This document shows, piece after piece, positions 7,783 through 16,711 of a stretch of DNA of 30,432 nucleotides. Every line of letters starts with the position of its first letter. The stretch's first letter is position 1. The stretch is from positions 1-30,432 of the forward strand of contig JAHHQY010000014.1 in assembly GCA_020026115.1 (NCBI GenBank), given 5' to 3'. This DNA comes from Actinobacillus sp. (GTDB lineage: Bacteria; Pseudomonadota; Gammaproteobacteria; Enterobacterales; Pasteurellaceae). The notes under the pieces were generated by a model. The model was not told the DNA's origin, did not search any database, and saw only the letters and a list, made by a program, of their open reading frames with translations. The position numbers and the translations under genes are program-made.

Positions 7783-8172
7783 ATGGCTAAAACACCAGTT
7801 CGTACACGTAAACGTGTAAAAAAACAAGTTGTAGATGGCGTTGCACATATTCACGCATCTTTCAATAACACAATCGTAACTATTACTGACCGTCAAGGTA
7901 ACGCTCTAGCATGGGCTACTGCAGGTGGTTCAGGTTTCCGTGGTTCTCGTAAATCTACCCCGTTTGCAGCGCAAGTTGCTGCAGAACGTTGTGCTGAACT
8001 TGTTAAAGATTTCGGCATCAAGAACTTGGAAGTTATGGTGAAAGGACCAGGTCCTGGTCGTGAATCAACAATTCGTGCATTAAATGCAGCAGGATTTAGA
8101 ATCACAAATATTACGGACGTGACTCCTATCCCACATAACGGTTGTCGTCCACCGAAAAAACGTCGTGTTTAA
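7783..8172 (+). CDS. rpsK: 30S ribosomal protein S11
   Basis: Small-subunit platform protein near the mRNA exit; 129 residues. Conserved features are HIHASFNNTIVTITDRQGN, VMVKGPGPGRE and the C-terminal HNGCRPPKKRRV. It lies 14 bases after rpsM in the alpha operon. Confidence 0.98.
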   Translation: MAKTPVRTRKRVKKQVVDGVAHIHASFNNTIVTITDRQGNALAWATAGGSGFRGSRKSTPFAAQVAAERCAELVKDFGIKNLEVMVKGPGPGRESTIRALNAAGFRITNITDVTPIPHNGCRPPKKRRV

Positions 8173-8201
8173 TGGCGTAATAGGAAAATTGGAGAAAGAA
8201 A

Positions 8202-8822
8202 ATGGCAAGATATTTGGGTCCTAAGCTCAAGCTAAGCCGTCGTGAAGGTACTGATTTATTCCTTAAGTCAGGTGTACGCGCGATTGAAACGAAATGTAAA
8301 ATTGAAACAGCACCAGGTCAACATGGTGCACAAAGAGCACGTTTGTCTGATTATGGTAGTCAATTACGTGAAAAACAAAAAGTTCGTCGTATCTATGGTA
8401 TTTTAGAACGTCAGTTCCGTAATTACTATAAAGAAGCAAACCGTCTTAAAGGTAATACGGGTGAAAATTTGCTTGTATTATTAGAAAAACGATTAGATAA
8501 CGTTGTTTATCGCATGGGATTTGCAGCAACTCGTGCTGAAGCTCGTCAACTAGTGAGTCATAAAGCAATTGTTGTAAATGGTCGTGTAGTTAATATTCCG
8601 TCTTTTCAAGTTTCTATTGATGATGTAGTTGCTATTCGTGAGAAATCCAAAAAGCAAACTCGTATTAAAGCTTCATTAGAACTTGCAGACCAAAAAGAAA
8701 AACCAACTTGGTTAGAAGTCGATATTGCAAAAATGGAAGGTGTTTTCAAACGTATTCCAGAACGTTCTGACTTATCAGCAGATATTAACGAACATCTGAT
8801 CGTTGAACTTTATTCTAAATAA
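8202..8822 (+). CDS. rpsD: 30S ribosomal protein S4
   Basis: Primary 16S rRNA-binding protein, and in E. coli the repressor of the alpha operon through the leader found at 7332. The 206 residues hold the N-terminal S4 domain (MARYLGPKLKLSRREGTDLF) and the RNA-binding fold RLDNVVYRMGFAATRAEARQ near residue 95. A TTGGAGAAAG site precedes the start. In E. coli S4 also takes part in rRNA antitermination. Confidence 0.98.
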   Translation: MARYLGPKLKLSRREGTDLFLKSGVRAIETKCKIETAPGQHGAQRARLSDYGSQLREKQKVRRIYGILERQFRNYYKEANRLKGNTGENLLVLLEKRLDNVVYRMGFAATRAEARQLVSHKAIVVNGRVVNIPSFQVSIDDVVAIREKSKKQTRIKASLELADQKEKPTWLEVDIAKMEGVFKRIPERSDLSADINEHLIVELYSK

Positions 8823-8853
8823 TAAAGTTTCATCGTAGCAAAGAGAGGATAAA

Positions 8854-9846
8854 ATGCAGGGTTCTGTTACAGAATTTTTAAAACCACATTTAGTTGATAT
8901 TGAACAAATTAGTTCAACTCATGCTAAAGTGACTTTAGAACCGCTAGAGCGTGGTTTTGGTCACACGCTAGGTAATGCATTGCGTCGAATTCTTTTATCT
9001 TCAATGCCAGGTTGTGCTGTAACTGAAGTTGAAATTGATGGCGTATTGCATGAATATAGCAGCAAGGAAGGCGTTCAAGAGGATATTATTGAGGTTCTTC
9101 TTAACTTAAAAGGCTTAGCACTTAAGTTACAAAATGATAAGAATGATGTTTTTCTTACATTAAATAAGTCTGGTATTGGCCCTGTTACCGCTGCTGATAT
9201 TGCAAAAGATAACGACATCGAAATTGCTAATCCAGATCATATAATCTGCCACTTAACTGATGAAAACGCATCTATTAATATGCGTATTCGAGTTCAACGT
9301 GGTCGTGGTTATGTTCCAGCATCTAGTCGAGTTCATTCTCAAGAAGAAGATCGTCCAATTGGGCGTCTACTTGTTGATGCGTGTTATAGTCCAGTTGAAC
9401 GTATTGCGTACAACGTAGAGGCTGCACGTGTTGAACAACGTACTGACTTAGATAAACTCGTTATCGAGTTAGAAACTAATGGAACAATTGAGCCTGAAGA
9501 AGCTATTCGTCGTTCAGCAACAATTTTAGCAGAACAACTTGATGCCTTCGTTGATTTGCGTGATGTACGTCAACCAGAAGTTAAAGAAGAAAAACCAGAG
9601 TTTGATCCTATTCTGCTACGTCCTGTTGATGATTTGGAATTGACAGTTCGTTCTGCTAACTGTTTGAAAGCAGAAACCATTCACTATATCGGTGATCTTG
9701 TACAACGTACAGAAGTTGAGTTATTAAAAACGCCTAATCTTGGTAAGAAATCTCTTACTGAAATTAAAGACGTGCTTGCTTCTCGTGGTCTATCACTCGG
9801 TATGCGTCTTGAAAATTGGCCGCCACCAGGAATGTCAGAAGACTAA
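8854..9846 (+). CDS. rpoA: RNA polymerase alpha subunit
   Basis: Scaffold of RNA polymerase: the N-terminal domain (about residues 1-235) dimerises and binds beta and beta-prime, and the C-terminal domain (about 250-330) binds UP-element DNA and activators. The 330 residues are one more than in E. coli. Seen are GFGHTLGNALRRILLSSMPG in the dimerisation region and NLGKKSLTEIKDVLASRGL in the C-terminal domain. It lies 31 bases after rpsD. Confidence 0.98.
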   Translation: MQGSVTEFLKPHLVDIEQISSTHAKVTLEPLERGFGHTLGNALRRILLSSMPGCAVTEVEIDGVLHEYSSKEGVQEDIIEVLLNLKGLALKLQNDKNDVFLTLNKSGIGPVTAADIAKDNDIEIANPDHIICHLTDENASINMRIRVQRGRGYVPASSRVHSQEEDRPIGRLLVDACYSPVERIAYNVEAARVEQRTDLDKLVIELETNGTIEPEEAIRRSATILAEQLDAFVDLRDVRQPEVKEEKPEFDPILLRPVDDLELTVRSANCLKAETIHYIGDLVQRTEVELLKTPNLGKKSLTEIKDVLASRGLSLGMRLENWPPPGMSED

Positions 9847-9886
9847 TTGGTACTAGGTTAAAAATTTTTCTAAGAAGGATAAGGTT

Positions 9887-10270
9887 ATGCGCCATCGTAA
9901 GAGTGGTCGTCAACTCAATCGTAATAGCAGTCATCGTAAAGCGATGTTCCGCAACTTAACAAGTGCTTTAGTTGGTAACGAAATTATCAAAACTACTGTA
10001 CCTAAAGCAAAAGAATTACGTCGTGTAGTTGAGCCGTTAATTACATTAGCAAAAGAAGATAGCGTTGCAAATCGTCGTTTAGCTTTTGCACGTATTCGCA
10101 ACGTTGAAACTGTTGCAAAATTATTTAATGAATTAGGTCCACGTTTTGCAAATCGTGCGGGTGGTTACACTCGTATCTTAAAATGTGGTTACCGTGCAGG
10201 TGATAACGCACCAATGGCATACATTGAGTTAGTTGATCGTCCTGAACCAGCTGCAGAAAAAGCTGAATAA
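9887..10270 (+). CDS. rplQ: 50S ribosomal protein L17
   Basis: Large-subunit protein near the exit tunnel; 127 residues as in E. coli. It starts MRHRKSGRQLNRNSSHRKAM, with the family block VEPLITLAKEDSVANRRLAF, and ends in an alanine and glutamate tail. The site AGAAGGATAAGG precedes it. Last gene of the alpha operon, followed by a strong terminator. Confidence 0.98.
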   Translation: MRHRKSGRQLNRNSSHRKAMFRNLTSALVGNEIIKTTVPKAKELRRVVEPLITLAKEDSVANRRLAFARIRNVETVAKLFNELGPRFANRAGGYTRILKCGYRAGDNAPMAYIELVDRPEPAAEKAE

Positions 10271-10284
10271 TTTATTAAGTTCAG

Positions 10285-10318
10285 AAAAACCCACTTTTTT
10301 ATAAAGTGGGTTTTTTTT
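10285..10318 (+). terminator. Alpha operon terminator
   Basis: AAAAACCCACTTT (10285-10297) pairs perfectly with AAAGTGGGTTTTT (10303-10315), and the T run continues to 10318. A textbook intrinsic terminator 14 bases after rplQ. Confidence 0.93.
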
Positions 10319-10454
10319 ATATTTCTCATAAATTTCATAGATTATCCCTATTTTTTTAGTGCGTTCTACCTATCATTTCGTTATAATCGCAAACCATTCT
10401 TAATCGTAGTATACGAAAAAAACTTCATTACATTTTTATTTAAAGGATTTCGAT

Positions 10455-10922
10455 ATGAATTTATTGTTTGCGTTTTTGCAAAACTATACGGATTACATCA
10501 TTCTTGGCACACTTGGCGTGATGAGTTTTTTGATGTTGTGGTTTGTTATTGAGCGTTATGTCTTTTTATCAAAAGTTAACGTAAAAAATTATAATAACAT
10601 TTACGATCTTAATATTGATTTAACCAAAAATTTAACCATCATTTCCACCATTGGGGCAAACGCACCTTATGTCGGTCTATTAGGTACCGTTATTGGGATT
10701 TTATTAACCTTTTATGAAATCGGTAATTCAGGTGCCAATATTGATGCCGCGGATATTATGCTTAATTTATCTTTAGCTTTAAAAGCAACCGCAGTGGGGA
10801 TTTTAGTTGCGATTCCATCTATGGTTTTCTATAACGGATTAGGACGCAAAGTAGATGTCAATCGTTTGAAATTTAAAGCCTTGCGTTGCCAAGAGGATAA
10901 AAATGGCCATGAAAAAGTTTGA
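10455..10922 (+). CDS. exbB: Biopolymer transport protein ExbB
   Basis: Proton channel subunit of the ExbB-ExbD-TonB complex, which powers iron and haem uptake across the outer membrane. At 155 residues it is the short Haemophilus-like form. It has a first helix at about residues 13-34 and the family segment GANAPYVGLLGTVIGILLTF, followed by a third helix (ALKATAVGILVAIPSMVFYN). The start follows AAAGGATTTCGAT. It overlaps exbD by 20 bases, so the two are translationally coupled. A TATAAT at 10382-10387 may be the -10 box; I see no convincing Fur box. Confidence 0.93.
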   Translation: MNLLFAFLQNYTDYIILGTLGVMSFLMLWFVIERYVFLSKVNVKNYNNIYDLNIDLTKNLTIISTIGANAPYVGLLGTVIGILLTFYEIGNSGANIDAADIMLNLSLALKATAVGILVAIPSMVFYNGLGRKVDVNRLKFKALRCQEDKNGHEKV

Positions 10923-11298
10923 TGAAATCAATATCATTCCATTTATCGATATTATGTTGGTGTTATTGGCGATTGTGCTTATTTCAGCCACGTTTATTGT
11001 GCAAGGAAAAATTCAAGTAGACGTGCCGAAAGCAAGTAGCGAAGTCAAATTTAAAGCCGACGAGTTAGCTAAATTGTTAACGGTAACGGAAAAAGGTGAA
11101 ATGTATCTTAATGACGCTCCAATTACGACGGAAGATTTAGAAAAAGAAGTCGCCAGTTGGGATGCAAGCCAAAAGGTGACATTAAAAGTTGACTCGCGTT
11201 CACCTTTCCAAGGTTTTGTTTCTTTAACGGATATTTTAGCTAAACATAATATTAAAAATGTCGCTATTGTAACCATGAAAGAGAAGGTTGCAGGTTAA
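10903..11298 (+). CDS. exbD: Biopolymer transport protein ExbD
   Basis: Partner of ExbB in the proton-driven energy module. The 131 residues have one N-terminal membrane helix with the key aspartate Asp16 in NIIPFIDIMLVLLAI, then a periplasmic domain. I use the first ATG (MAMKKF) because AAGAGG lies seven bases upstream; the ATG two codons later is possible. It ends in TAATG shared with tonB. Confidence 0.94.
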   Translation: MAMKKFDEINIIPFIDIMLVLLAIVLISATFIVQGKIQVDVPKASSEVKFKADELAKLLTVTEKGEMYLNDAPITTEDLEKEVASWDASQKVTLKVDSRSPFQGFVSLTDILAKHNIKNVAIVTMKEKVAG

Positions 11299-12068
11299 TG
11301 AAACGCACAACGTTCATTGGTTTTGTTGGTTCTCTTTTATTCCACGTATTATTATTTGGATTAATTTTTTTAGTGATAATCCATGAAAGAGGCTCTCATG
11401 GTTTTGATGCGCCTTATGTGGATACGCATATTTCTATGCAAATGATTAAAGGAATGGTAAAAGAAGAACCTCAGCCATTACCCGAGCCAACACCAAGTCC
11501 TAAAGTTGAGCAAGTCAAAAAAGAAGATGTTGCGGATCCGACGGTAAAACCAGAGCCTGTTAAAAAAGAAGTGGAAAAACCTCTTAAAGAAGAAAAACAG
11601 CAAGCAAAACCGAAGGAAAAAGCGCGTAAACCTGTGAAGGAAAAACGTCCAGCTAAACAAAAAGTAAAAAATCTTGAAAAAGGGGATAAAACCGTACTTT
11701 CCGATGCGAAAATTAACTCCCAAGCTACAAGTAATGGTTTAGCGAAAGGAACCGATCCTCGCTTAGCTGGGAATGGACCGCAAACAGATGCTGCCGCTGC
11801 TTATTTAAGTTCTTTACGTCGTGAAATTGAGCGCCAAAAACATTATCCGCAACGAGCTAAGCTTATGCGCAAACAAGGCGTGGTGATATTGGAATTTAAT
11901 TTAACGGCAAGCGGTGAAGTGACCAACGTGCGCGTAATGAAATCCTCGGGCGTAGGTGATTTAGATCGCGCAGCAGTACGCGCGGCACAAAAAGCACGTC
12001 CAATCGGTTTACGTCCGCAAGGTGTTGGGGCGCAAATTCGAGTGCCGATTGAATTTAAAATCCGCTAA
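11298..12068 (+). CDS. tonB: Energy transducer TonB
   Basis: Carries energy from ExbB-ExbD to outer-membrane receptors. The 256 residues show an N-terminal membrane anchor (about 7-27, SLLFHVLLFGLIFLVII), a proline and lysine rich spacer (about 50-115), and the TonB C-terminal domain (about 170-256) with KHYPQRAKLMRKQGVVILEF. Its start overlaps the exbD stop by one base. This three-gene order is the normal Pasteurellaceae unit. Confidence 0.95.
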   Translation: MKRTTFIGFVGSLLFHVLLFGLIFLVIIHERGSHGFDAPYVDTHISMQMIKGMVKEEPQPLPEPTPSPKVEQVKKEDVADPTVKPEPVKKEVEKPLKEEKQQAKPKEKARKPVKEKRPAKQKVKNLEKGDKTVLSDAKINSQATSNGLAKGTDPRLAGNGPQTDAAAAYLSSLRREIERQKHYPQRAKLMRKQGVVILEFNLTASGEVTNVRVMKSSGVGDLDRAAVRAAQKARPIGLRPQGVGAQIRVPIEFKIR

Positions 12069-12075
12069 GGGAAAG

Positions 12076-12118
12076 AAAACCTACTTGATACCAAAATTCG
12101 GCGCGAGTAGGTTTTTTT
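12076..12118. terminator. Bidirectional terminator between tonB and cmoA
   Basis: AAAACCTACT (12076-12085) pairs with AGTAGGTTTT (12106-12115), followed by T residues to 12118. The opposite strand also ends in T residues, so it serves both convergent genes. A forward copy of the interspersed repeat (12093-12108) fills the loop and part of one arm. Confidence 0.82.
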
Positions 12119-12142
12119 GTAAACTTAACTCGCGCCGAAAAA
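12093..12142. repeat. Inverted pair of the TTCGGCGCGAGT repeat
   Basis: A perfect forward copy (AAAATTCGGCGCGAGT, 12093-12108) and a perfect reverse copy (ACTCGCGCCGAAAAA, 12128-12142) are separated by 19 bases. They can form a long GC-rich hairpin that competes with the 12076-12118 terminator. Confidence 0.85.
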
Positions 12143-12156
12143 TCGCTTGCTGGTCA

Positions 12157-12882
12157 TTACTTTTTAATCGCCAACATAGAGCCGAAATTAAAGCATTGGA
12201 ACCATAACTCCACTAACGGGAAGCCCGCTTCATGTAAGCGATTTTTGTGGGTTTCAACGCTGTCGGTACGCATCACATTTTCAAGTGCGGTGCGTTTTTG
12301 GCTCACTTCTAATTCACTATAACCATTTGCGCGTTTAAATTGATGGTGTAAATCAATTAACAGTTCGTCCATTTCTTTTTTAGTAAAACAGAATTTTTCT
12401 GAAAGCACGAGTACGCCATCAGGATTTAAACCTTGATAAATTTTGCTTAGTAAGGCTTTGCGATCTTCAGGTGGAAGAAATTGTAAGGTGAAATTTAGCA
12501 CGACCATAGAGGCGTTTTTAATCTCAATTTGACGAATATCATCACATAAAATCTCCACAGGAATATCGCTGTGGTAGGCGCTTAAATGTTGTTTAGCGCG
12601 CACAACCATAGGTTCTGAATTATCCACCCCAATAATTTTGACATCAGAAACCTTGAGATTACGGCGAATGGAAAGCATGGCCGCTCCGCGCGAACAGCCT
12701 AAATCATAAACGTTAGAATGAGGTTTAACAAAACGGCTTGCTAACATACCGATGGCGGTAATAATGTTGGAATAACCTGGAACAGAGCGAGAAATCATAT
12801 CAGGGAAAACTTCCGCTACTTGTTCATCAAAGGTAAAGTCGCCTAATTTATTAATTGGCGCCGAAAAAATGGTATCTTTCAT
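12157..12882 (-). CDS. cmoA: Carboxy-S-adenosyl-L-methionine synthase
   Basis: Makes carboxy-SAM from SAM and prephenate; CmoB then uses it to modify wobble uridine 34 of tRNAs to cmo5U. At 241 residues it is close to E. coli CmoA. The class I methyltransferase glycine motif is VYDLGCSRGAAMLSIRRNL, and SMVVLNFTLQFLPPEDR and KRANGYSELEVSQKR are family blocks. An uptake signal (AAGTGCGGT) lies inside at 12283. No cmoB is present in the window. It lies 108 bases downstream of hldD on the same strand. Confidence 0.95.
   Translation of the reverse strand: MKDTIFSAPINKLGDFTFDEQVAEVFPDMISRSVPGYSNIITAIGMLASRFVKPHSNVYDLGCSRGAAMLSIRRNLKVSDVKIIGVDNSEPMVVRAKQHLSAYHSDIPVEILCDDIRQIEIKNASMVVLNFTLQFLPPEDRKALLSKIYQGLNPDGVLVLSEKFCFTKKEMDELLIDLHHQFKRANGYSELEVSQKRTALENVMRTDSVETHKNRLHEAGFPLVELWFQCFNFGSMLAIKK
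12283..12291 (+). other. Haemophilus-type DNA uptake signal core
   Basis: A perfect AAGTGCGGT inside cmoA. It is the known uptake core of the Hin subclade of Pasteurellaceae and supports the taxonomic placement. Confidence 0.7.
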
Positions 12883-12937
12883 AAAGCATCTTCTATTGCT
12901 GGTAAAAGGTGTCGATTATACGGGAAAATGTGTCGAG

Positions 12938-12984
12938 GATAAAAATTTCGCGCCGAAAAAATGAAGGCAAAAATTCGGCGCGAG
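12938..12984 (-). terminator. hldD terminator built from an inverted repeat pair
   Basis: A reverse copy (TTCGCGCCGAAAAA, 12947-12960) and a forward copy (AAAAATTCGGCGCGAG, 12969-12984) form a strong hairpin just after the hldD stop. On the minus strand the hairpin is followed by AAATTTTTATCC, giving a T run, so it probably terminates hldD. It also separates hldD from cmoA. Confidence 0.68.
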
Positions 12985-12990
12985 AAGTGA

Positions 12991-13920
12991 TTATTTTGCT
13001 TTGTTTAACCAAGCCATATATTCGCCAACGCCTGTTGCAACGTCTTTAAAAGGCTTGTCGTAACCTACGGCACGCAGTTTTTCAAGATTCGCTTGGGTGT
13101 ATTCTTGATAACGGCTTTTTAAATGTTCTGGGAATGGAATGGTTTCAATTTCACCTTTTTGATGGAAGGCTAAGACCGCTTCCGCGACATCTTTAAAGCT
13201 TTGCGCTTTGCCTGTACCTAAATTGAAAATACCAGAAACACCTTGTTGCCAGCACCAAAGATTTACATCAGCCACATCGCCAACGTATACAAAATCACGA
13301 AGGAAATGTTCACTGCCTGCGAAAAGTTTTGGATTTTCGCCTTTTAAAATTTGGTTATTTAAATGGAAGGCGACGCTTGCCATTGAACCTTTATGTTGTT
13401 CTCTTGGGCCATAAACATTGAAATATTTAAAGCCACAAACAGGCGACTCGGCTTGCGGTAAAATACGGCGGACATATTCATCAAATAAGAATTTAGAATA
13501 ACCGTAAACATTGAGTGGGCCTTCAGATTCGCGTTGTTCGATAAAATCTAATTTATCGCCATAAGTTGCCGCAGAAGAAGCGTAGTAGAAAGGAATGCCA
13601 CGCTCTAAACAAAAATGTAATAATTCTTTTGAATATTCATAATTGTTTTGCATCATAAATTTGCCGTCCCACTCCGTTGTAGCAGAGCAAGCCCCTTCAT
13701 GGAAAATCACATCAATTTTACCGAAATCATCCCCCGCCATAATCGACGCGATGAAATCATCTTTATCCATGTAATCATCAATATCTAAATCCACTAAATT
13801 AACGAATTTTGTGCCATCGGTTAAATCATCGACGACTAAAATATCGCGACGTCCCATATCGTTTAAGGCTTTCACAATATTGCTACCAATAAAGCCAGCA
13901 CCACCTGTTACAATAATCAT
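12991..13920 (-). CDS. hldD: ADP-L-glycero-D-manno-heptose-6-epimerase
   Basis: Last step in making ADP-L,D-heptose for the lipopolysaccharide inner core. The 309 residues are an extended short-chain dehydrogenase: the NADP-binding TGGAGFIGSN motif is at the N-terminus and YGYSKFLFDEYV carries a YxxxK active site near residue 140. FHEGACSATTEWDGKFMMQN is a family block. It is divergent from mutS. E. coli carries it beside other core genes; here it stands alone. Confidence 0.96.
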   Translation of the reverse strand: MIIVTGGAGFIGSNIVKALNDMGRRDILVVDDLTDGTKFVNLVDLDIDDYMDKDDFIASIMAGDDFGKIDVIFHEGACSATTEWDGKFMMQNNYEYSKELLHFCLERGIPFYYASSAATYGDKLDFIEQRESEGPLNVYGYSKFLFDEYVRRILPQAESPVCGFKYFNVYGPREQHKGSMASVAFHLNNQILKGENPKLFAGSEHFLRDFVYVGDVADVNLWCWQQGVSGIFNLGTGKAQSFKDVAEAVLAFHQKGEIETIPFPEHLKSRYQEYTQANLEKLRAVGYDKPFKDVATGVGEYMAWLNKAK

Positions 13921-14013
13921 AATTTTTTCCTTTTAGCTATAAAAACTTCGCCATTGTACTGGATTTCTACACTTTTAGGAAAAAAAGGCGTAAATTTTTC
14001 CGCTTTTGTTGCG

Positions 14014-14042
14014 TTTTAAGTCGCATCAATTTCCAGTATAAT
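14014..14042 (+). promoter_or_regulatory. Probable mutS promoter
   Basis: TTTTAA (14014-14019), 17 bases, then a perfect TATAAT (14037-14042), 30 bases before the mutS start. The -35 is weak. Confidence 0.45.
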
Positions 14043-14072
14043 TCTTTTCTTTTGACTAAATGAGAGCATGCT

Positions 14073-16631
14073 ATGGCAAAAGCAGAACAACATACCCCGA
14101 TGATGCAACAATATTTACGATTAAAAGCAGAAAAACCCGATATTCTGCTTTTTTATCGCATGGGGGATTTTTACGAGTTGTTTTATGATGATGCCAAAAA
14201 AGTGGCAGAACTATTAGATATCACCTTGACGAAACGGGGCAAAGCAACCGGCGAGCCAATTCCGATGGCAGGCGTTCCTCATCACGCCGTGGAAGGTTAT
14301 TTGGCGAAGTTAGTTAAAATGGGCGAAAGTGTTGCAATTTGTGAGCAAATTGGCGATCCCGCAACCAGCAAAGGGCCTGTTGAGCGTAAAATTGTGCGCG
14401 TTGTCACACCAGGCACGGTAAGTGATGAAGCCTTACTTTCTGAACGGCAAGATAATTTAATTGGCGCAGTTTATGAAGAAAAAGGAAAATTTGCTCTTGC
14501 TACTTTGGATATGACGTCAGGGCGTTTTCAAATTTCAGAACTGGCGAGCAAAACCGAATTACAAGAAGAATTACAACGTTTGCAACCAGTGGAAATTTTG
14601 CACAGCGAAGAATTTCCTCATATGGATTTATTAGCGCGTTACAAAGGTTTGCGCCGTCGACCAGTTTGGGAATTTGAGTTAGCCACAGCAATTACCTTGT
14701 TAAATCGCCAGTTTGGTACACAAAATCTCAAGGCTTTTGGGGTCGAAAAGGCCATTTTAGGCTTATGTGCCGCAGGCTGTTTGTTGCAATATGCAAAAGA
14801 CACACAATGTGGTCATTTACCTCATGTTAAGAGCATTCAATTATTACAAAATTCGCGCTTTATTCAGCTTGATGTTGCAACGCGTTTGAATTTAGAGCTG
14901 ACACAAAATTTAAGTGGAGGCACTGAACACACACTCGCTTCGGTGTTGGATAAATGTGCCACGCCAATGGGCAGTCGATTATTAAAACGTTGGTTACATC
15001 ACCCCATTCGTGATCGTCAAACCTTATGCGCTCGTCAAAATGTGATTCGCCAAATTTTACAAGAAGATTTAACGGAAGAATTGCACCCTTTATTGCGCGA
15101 AGTTGGCGATATGGAGCGTATTTTAACGCGCGTTGCTTTGCGAAGTGCAAGACCACGTGATTTTACTCGCTTACGAACCGCCTTAGCGCAAGTTCCTGCG
15201 ATTCAAAGCCTTTTACAAAGTAGTGAGCATTTCGCCAAAATTTCGGCGCGAGTTGCAGATTTTACGCAAGAGTATGAACTTTTACAGCGCGCGATTAGTG
15301 AAAATCCGGCGTTGTTAATTCGCGAGGGCGGAGTCATTGCCTCAGGTTATAACGCGGAATTAGATGAATGGCGAGATTTAGCGCAAGGGGCAACCAATTT
15401 CTTGACGCAATTAGAAGTGCGAGAACGTGAAGCGACAGGAATTGACACGCTAAAAATTGGCTTTAATGCCGTACATGGTTATTTTATTCAAATAAGTCAA
15501 GGGCAAGCTCATAAAGCACCTATGCATTATGTGCGTCGCCAAACGTTAAAAAATGCGGAACGTTATATTATTCCTGAATTAAAGGAATATGAAGATAAAG
15601 TACTGAAAGCCAAAGGCGCGGCGCTTAGTTTGGAAAAACAATTATACGAGGAAATTTTTGATTTAATTTTGCCAAAATTAAGCGCGTTGCAAGAGATGAG
15701 TAGCGCACTTTCTGAATTGGATGTTTTAAATAATTTGGCAGAGCGCGCAAGTACCTTGCAATATGTTTGCCCAACCTTTGCGGACAATACAGAAATCAAA
15801 ATTGAAAATGGCCGTCATCCTGTGGTGGAACAAGTGTTAGATGCACCTTTTATTGCGAATGGCTTAGAGTTAAATACTCAACGTCATTTATTGGTTATTA
15901 CTGGGCCAAATATGGGCGGTAAAAGTACTTATATGCGTCAAACGGCTTTAATTTGTTTATTAGCGCACATTGGGAGTTTTGTTCCCGCAAGTTTTGCGCA
16001 AATTGGTAATATTGATCGTATTTTCACACGAATTGGCGCAGCCGATGATTTAGCCGCAGGGCAATCAACATTTATGGTGGAAATGAGCGAAATGGCGACG
16101 ATTTTACATCAAGCAAGCGCACAAAGTTTAGTGTTAATTGATGAAATCGGACGAGGAACATCAACCTACGATGGGCTTTCTTTAGCTTGGGCCTGCGCAA
16201 ATTATTTAGCAAAATTAGGCGCTTTAACCTTATTTGCGACCCATTATTTTGAATTAACCAGCTTACCTGAACAGTTTGAAGGCGTAGAAAATGTACATTT
16301 TGACGCTTTAGAACATGGCGATACAATCGCTTTTATGCACAGCGTAAAAAAAGGTGCCGCCAGCAAAAGTTATGGTTTAGCTGTTGCAGCCTTAGCGGGC
16401 GTGCCACAGAGCGTGATTCAGTTAGCGAAGCAAAAATTAAAACAGCTTGAAAGCACGGAAAACAATGTCAATTTCACCTCAAAGGATACCTTGCAAGGAG
16501 AGTTGATGTTAATGGAAGAAGATGAAAGCAAAAAAGCGCTATGGGACGCTTTGGCTAATCTTGACCCCGATGAATTAAGCCCAAAACAGGCTTTAGCCTG
16601 CTTATATCAATTAAAAAAATTACAAGATTAA
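14073..16631 (+). CDS. mutS: DNA mismatch repair protein MutS
   Basis: Recognises mismatches and recruits MutL. The 852 residues match E. coli (853). The mismatch wedge Phe33-X-Glu35 lies in GDFYELFYDDA; the Walker A motif GPNMGGKST is residues 611-619, and the Walker B region LIDEIGRGTST starts at 688. The start follows GAGAGCATGCT. A copy of the interspersed repeat is embedded in the coding sequence at 15237-15253, read as KISARV in the connector and lever region, without breaking the frame. Confidence 0.98.
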   Translation: MAKAEQHTPMMQQYLRLKAEKPDILLFYRMGDFYELFYDDAKKVAELLDITLTKRGKATGEPIPMAGVPHHAVEGYLAKLVKMGESVAICEQIGDPATSKGPVERKIVRVVTPGTVSDEALLSERQDNLIGAVYEEKGKFALATLDMTSGRFQISELASKTELQEELQRLQPVEILHSEEFPHMDLLARYKGLRRRPVWEFELATAITLLNRQFGTQNLKAFGVEKAILGLCAAGCLLQYAKDTQCGHLPHVKSIQLLQNSRFIQLDVATRLNLELTQNLSGGTEHTLASVLDKCATPMGSRLLKRWLHHPIRDRQTLCARQNVIRQILQEDLTEELHPLLREVGDMERILTRVALRSARPRDFTRLRTALAQVPAIQSLLQSSEHFAKISARVADFTQEYELLQRAISENPALLIREGGVIASGYNAELDEWRDLAQGATNFLTQLEVREREATGIDTLKIGFNAVHGYFIQISQGQAHKAPMHYVRRQTLKNAERYIIPELKEYEDKVLKAKGAALSLEKQLYEEIFDLILPKLSALQEMSSALSELDVLNNLAERASTLQYVCPTFADNTEIKIENGRHPVVEQVLDAPFIANGLELNTQRHLLVITGPNMGGKSTYMRQTALICLLAHIGSFVPASFAQIGNIDRIFTRIGAADDLAAGQSTFMVEMSEMATILHQASAQSLVLIDEIGRGTSTYDGLSLAWACANYLAKLGALTLFATHYFELTSLPEQFEGVENVHFDALEHGDTIAFMHSVKKGAASKSYGLAVAALAGVPQSVIQLAKQKLKQLESTENNVNFTSKDTLQGELMLMEEDESKKALWDALANLDPDELSPKQALACLYQLKKLQD
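15237..15253 (+). repeat. TTCGGCGCGAGT repeat copy inside mutS
   Basis: AAAATTTCGGCGCGAGT, a full match to the core with one extra T, inside the mutS coding region. It shows that the repeat is tolerated within a conserved gene. Confidence 0.75.
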
Positions 16632-16643
16632 TCAAATAAGATA

Positions 16644-16686
16644 AAAATTCGGCGCGAGTCTTTCTTTTGCCGAATTTTATTTTTTT
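16644..16686 (+). terminator. mutS terminator containing a repeat copy
   Basis: AAAATTCGGC (16644-16653) pairs perfectly with GCCGAATTTT (16669-16678), followed by a T run from 16680. The left arm is the first half of a forward repeat copy (16643-16659); the right arm is a shortened reverse half copy. Confidence 0.8.
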
Positions 16687-16711
16687 CACTTACTTAAAAA
16701 AGGACGTTTAC

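Noticed and set aside
10271..10454. Fur box before exbB
   Set aside because: I looked for the GATAATGATAATCATTATC pattern and found no stretch with a convincing match; iron control may still exist.
12022..12207. Open frame of 61 residues across the end of tonB and the terminator
   Set aside because: It overlaps tonB, crosses the terminator and reads into cmoA antisense; no ribosome binding site.
16667..16711. Longer start for rmuC at 16667
   Set aside because: It would begin inside the mutS terminator hairpin, while ATG 16712 has a good ribosome binding site and begins directly before the membrane helix.
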